This document shows positions 61,093-64,000 of a DNA stretch of 64,000 bases, in pieces (the first letter of the stretch is position 1; each line of letters starts with the position of its first letter). The notes under the pieces are model-generated. The model was not told where the DNA came from. It did not search any database and saw only the letters and a list, made by a program, of their open reading frames with translations. A program made the position numbers and the translations under genes. Source of the stretch: Ascoidea asiatica (lineage: Eukaryota > Ascomycota > Saccharomycetes > Ascoideales > Ascoideaceae); contig BCKQ01000003.1 in NCBI GenBank assembly GCA_001600695.1, positions 1,463,934 through 1,527,933 on the forward strand. The letters run 5' to 3'.

Positions 61093-61962
61093 TTATTTAT
61101 TATTGGATTCAAAACCTTGTTTGGCAACTGCTTTAGCTCCTTTTTCTGCTGCTTCTGGATCTAAATAATAATATTTTCCATTACATTGTAAATTTTTATT
61201 AAATTTATAAATTAATGGAATTCCATTACATATATTAATATTTTCAATTTCATTTTCATCAATTATTTCTTCACTTATAATTTTTATTAATGATCTAACT
61301 GTTGATCCATGACAAACAATTAAAATATTTTTACCAATTTTTAATTCTTTTAAAATTATATTATTATAAAATGGTTTAATTCTTTCAATAACCATTTTTA
61401 ATGATTCTCCTTTTGGTAATTTATCTTTATTAATATCAATAAATTTATACCTTTCAAAATCTTCTTTATTATCATTAATACCTGAATATTCTTCATTAAT
61501 ATTCTCAATTAATGGTGGACATCCATTAAATGCTCTTCTAATAAACATATATTTTTCTTTACCTAATTTTTTTAAAATCTCAGTTTTATCTTTACCTTGT
61601 AATTTACCATAATGTCTTTCATTTAATCTCCAAGTTCTAATAATATCAATCCAATTTCTTTTAATTTCTTTTAAAATTATTTCTCCAGTTTCTATACTCC
61701 TATTTAATTTTGATGTAATTAATAAATCTGGTTTAAAATTATTTTTTAAAATTAATTCTCCTGCATATTTTGCTTGTTCTTTACCCTTTTTTGTTAAATT
61801 TATATTAACCCATCCACAAAATTTATTATTATTATTCCATTCACTTTCTCCATGTCTTAATATAATTAAATATCTATATTCATCTTCTTCATCATTATTA
61901 TTAACATTATTAATAATTCCATCCATATTATCATTCATTTGATTGTTCATTTGACTATTCAT
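61093..61962 (-). CDS. phosphoglycerate mutase-like protein (Gpm2/Gpm3 type)
   Basis: A 289-residue member of the cofactor-dependent phosphoglycerate mutase family. Motifs: LRHGESEWN with the phospho-accepting His37, FCGWVNINLTKKGKEQA, TSKLNRSIETGEIIL, WRLNERHYGKLQGKDK, RRAFNGCPPL, LPKGESLKMVIERI and CHGSTVRSLIK. The last block reads HGS rather than the HGN of the main glycolytic Gpm1; from memory the same change is seen in the weakly active paralogs Gpm2 and Gpm3, so this is probably not the main glycolytic enzyme. The N-terminal about 28 residues (MNSQMNNQMNDNMDG...) are an Asn-rich extension. Confidence 0.85.
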   Translation of the reverse strand: MNSQMNNQMNDNMDGIINNVNNNDEEDEYRYLIILRHGESEWNNNNKFCGWVNINLTKKGKEQAKYAGELILKNNFKPDLLITSKLNRSIETGEIILKEIKRNWIDIIRTWRLNERHYGKLQGKDKTEILKKLGKEKYMFIRRAFNGCPPLIENINEEYSGINDNKEDFERYKFIDINKDKLPKGESLKMVIERIKPFYNNIILKELKIGKNILIVCHGSTVRSLIKIISEEIIDENEIENINICNGIPLIYKFNKNLQCNGKYYYLDPEAAEKGAKAVAKQGFESNNK

Positions 61963-62415
61963 TTGATTGGCTATGGTTATTTCTATTCTTATTTACTCAA
62001 TTTTAATAATATTCCATTTCTTTCTTGAAATAATAAATAAAATATTCTTTAGACTCTTTTATATCCTTTTATATAAATATATTCTTAATATATTCTAGTC
62101 AATTCTACATTATTTTATCAGTAAATCCTCTATCACAAAGGTTCTTTGATTCTAACAGCATGCTGAACATGCCTTAAAACGCTTCCAAACCACCACGCGA
62201 TGAGTTCACTCTTAGAAATTGTTGTTATCGAACGCTTTTATTTACTTTCTTAGAAATAAACGTTTATTAAAGATTATTATTTTAAATATAACTAAAACTA
62301 TATAACGATGTTCGATTGAATTCAGACTTTTGTTACTTATATGATCATTAATATAGATATTATTGATAGGTTACTTCTTAGAAATTAGAAATTGAAAAAA
62401 GAAAATGATTGATAT
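61963..62415. promoter_or_regulatory. mutase upstream region / 3' flank of the last gene
   Basis: Mutase promoter with a G+C-richer patch at about 62155-62240 (CATGCTGAACATGCC, CCACGCGATGAG). No further gene. Confidence 0.5.
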
Positions 62416-64000
62416 CTAAAAATCTCTAAGAAAAACTCGAGTGTTTTCATATTCTTTTCCTATAACATTTGGTATTTTATTCAAATCAATTCCATTTTCA
62501 ATTATATGTGAATTTACTTCTTTAACATCTTTATAATTCTTTTTAATTTCATCATCATAATCATTCATTCTATTCACATTAATTCCATCAATTATAAACT
62601 CTTTTAAACAATTTTTAAGTCCCTTTATTTCATAAATTTTTTCAATTAAATAATAATAATAATGTCTAATGAAAATAAAATAATCCTTTTTAGTATCTTG
62701 AATTAAAAAATCATCTTTATTAATACTTAAATTTTTTTCAATATAATCAAATTGATAATCATAACCTAAATCAATCATTTTTCTTTCATATATCTCATCA
62801 TAATATACAATATCATTCTTATTTTCATTCTCATAATTTTGATTCATTTTATTTTCAGTAATTGAATCAATTAATTCAATATCATTCAATCTATCAAATA
62901 GTTTTGTTAAATCATATAAAATTATCTCATTTTTAATGAATTTTATAAGTTTTTTTTCATTCAAATTTTCATTTAAATTTTTTTTAACTCTATTTAAAAA
63001 ATTTGAACAATCTATACATTCACAATATTTTATATTTTTTTCTTCTTTTAAAAATTTAATCTTTTCAGATTTTTTATCTTTGAAATTTGAATAATAATTT
63101 GTTAAAAAATAATCAATGAATATATATTTTAAGTAATTTCTATTAAAATATCCTCTTATATTCAAATATTTTAAATTTTTTAAAATAACTTTATCATTAT
63201 TTTCATTTTCATTGATTATCAGATCAATTGAGCTAAAAATTTCTCCAAAAATCGATCCTTTAATTACAGGATTAACAATTCCCAATGTATTAACATTATT
63301 ATTATCATTATCATCATTGTCATCATTGTTATTATTCTCATTCATAGTTGCAAGGTTAAAGTTTTCCATAGAATTTTCAACTTCTTCAATTTTTGGAAAA
63401 CAAATCAATGTCAATTTCTCAAGTTTTTCCAATTTTAGAAAACAAACTTTAAATATTTTTGAAATTAATTGTTTATCCGACAGATTTATTCCTCTTATTT
63501 GAAACTCAATAATATTACTGAATTCTTCATTATTATTTTTACATAAAAAAACATCGAAAACTTCATTAAATAACTTTACACTAGTAACTCTTAAAGATAT
63601 TTTTTTTATAATATTATAATTCAAAATCTCTTTCATTATATTACTTTTTTGAAGATTAATTTGATTTTGAATTCGAGTTCTAATTTGGATTTGATCTTGA
63701 TTATCTTCATTGTTGTTATCATTATTATTATTATTATTATTGTTATTGTTATTGTTAAGAGAAATTAGTGCTATACTCAAATTTTTATTTGAAAATGAAA
63801 TATAATCTAATAATCTAATGAATCTTTTATAAAAATTTATTTCATAAGTAATTGGAAGTTCTAAAGTGTTAATAAGTTTAATATTCTCTATTTTGGATCC
63901 ATTATTGAATTCATTCAAAAAACTTGAATCAATTTTTAACTTATTTGATTTATTTAAAAATTCCTTCAAGAAAATTGAAATAGAAATCTTATTTTTAGAA
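62416..64000 (-). CDS. leucine-rich protein of unknown function, 5' end outside window
   Basis: The frame is open from the stop at 62416 to the window edge, so the N-terminus is missing; at least 527 codons are present. Short strands such as IIEFQIRGINLSDKQL, LEKLTLICFPKI and LKNLKYLNIRGYF are spaced like leucine-rich repeats, as in F-box/LRR proteins. An F-box, if any, would lie upstream. A Cys cluster (YCECIDC) sits mid-protein. Poly-Asn inserts (one at about 63730-63755 in DNA) interrupt the fold. The C-terminal part (NCLKEFIIDGINVNR) also has one LRR-like strand. I do not recognise a specific family. Confidence 0.6.
   Translation of the reverse strand, partial: SKNKISISIFLKEFLNKSNKLKIDSSFLNEFNNGSKIENIKLINTLELPITYEINFYKRFIRLLDYISFSNKNLSIALISLNNNNNNNNNNNNDNNNEDNQDQIQIRTRIQNQINLQKSNIMKEILNYNIIKKISLRVTSVKLFNEVFDVFLCKNNNEEFSNIIEFQIRGINLSDKQLISKIFKVCFLKLEKLEKLTLICFPKIEEVENSMENFNLATMNENNNNDDNDDNDNNNVNTLGIVNPVIKGSIFGEIFSSIDLIINENENNDKVILKNLKYLNIRGYFNRNYLKYIFIDYFLTNYYSNFKDKKSEKIKFLKEEKNIKYCECIDCSNFLNRVKKNLNENLNEKKLIKFIKNEIILYDLTKLFDRLNDIELIDSITENKMNQNYENENKNDIVYYDEIYERKMIDLGYDYQFDYIEKNLSINKDDFLIQDTKKDYFIFIRHYYYYLIEKIYEIKGLKNCLKEFIIDGINVNRMNDYDDEIKKNYKDVKEVNSHIIENGIDLNKIPNVIGKEYENTRVFLRDF

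Noticed and set aside
1-64000. CUG-Ser codon reassignment
   Set aside because: CTG codons are very rare in the conserved genes here, and none sits at a position that would decide between Leu and Ser.
1-64000. Retrotransposons, DNA transposons or CRISPR arrays
   Set aside because: No reverse transcriptase, integrase or transposase motifs, no long terminal repeats, and the simple repeats are microsatellites.

Overview
This window looks like nuclear DNA of an AT-rich budding yeast (Saccharomycotina). The genes are yeast-type: SSH1, BRO1, RTT10, DOC1, CDC10, BET4, MRPL32, NUP192, PHO4, SPP1, PRE5, TAE1, LCB4/5, HSP42 and alkaline ceramidases. Two short spliceosomal introns have GTAAGT or GTATGT donors and TACTAAC or AACTAAC branch points. 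A taspase-like protease and an F-box/JmjC protein are also present. I do not know either from Saccharomyces cerevisiae, so a lineage outside the Saccharomycetaceae is likely (inference). CTG codons are too rare at conserved positions to tell whether CUG is reassigned. Species unknown.

Layout. 1-6.8 kb: SSH1 (3' end), a taspase-like threonine protease, BRO1 and the GGQ release factor PTH4. 6.8-12.8 kb: a 6-kb gene desert, the largest non-coding block and a candidate regional centromere. 12.8-15.2 kb: a small helical protein of unknown function, a 1.6-kb non-coding block with a GC-rich, hairpin-bearing core, and RTC6 with one intron. 15.2-26.3 kb: a compact block of RTT10, DOC1, F-box/JmjC, CDC10, BET4 and MRPL32. 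26.8-38.3 kb: NUP192, an aspartyl-protease-fold protein lacking canonical active-site motifs, and a very long PHO4. 38.3-41.7 kb: decayed coding fragments. 41.7-47.2 kb: SPP1, an RNase T2 gene broken by a 50-nt insertion, another relic, and PRE5, whose start codon is its own exon. 47.6-56.3 kb: two alkaline ceramidase paralogs in opposite orientation around a P450 and TAE1, then a sphingoid-base kinase, so this is a possible sphingolipid neighbourhood. 56.7-64 kb: HSP42, a low-complexity orphan, a GPM2/GPM3-type mutase and a truncated leucine-rich protein.

Two window-wide patterns stand out. From about 30 kb on, coding sequence is extremely AT-rich and full of Asn and Ser runs, while the spaces upstream of genes hold short GC-rich islands, the reverse of the usual arrangement. 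Several of these islands carry a Cbf1/CDEI-type site (RTCACRTG). Ceramidase and sphingoid-base kinase act in successive steps: ceramide to free long-chain base to long-chain-base phosphate.
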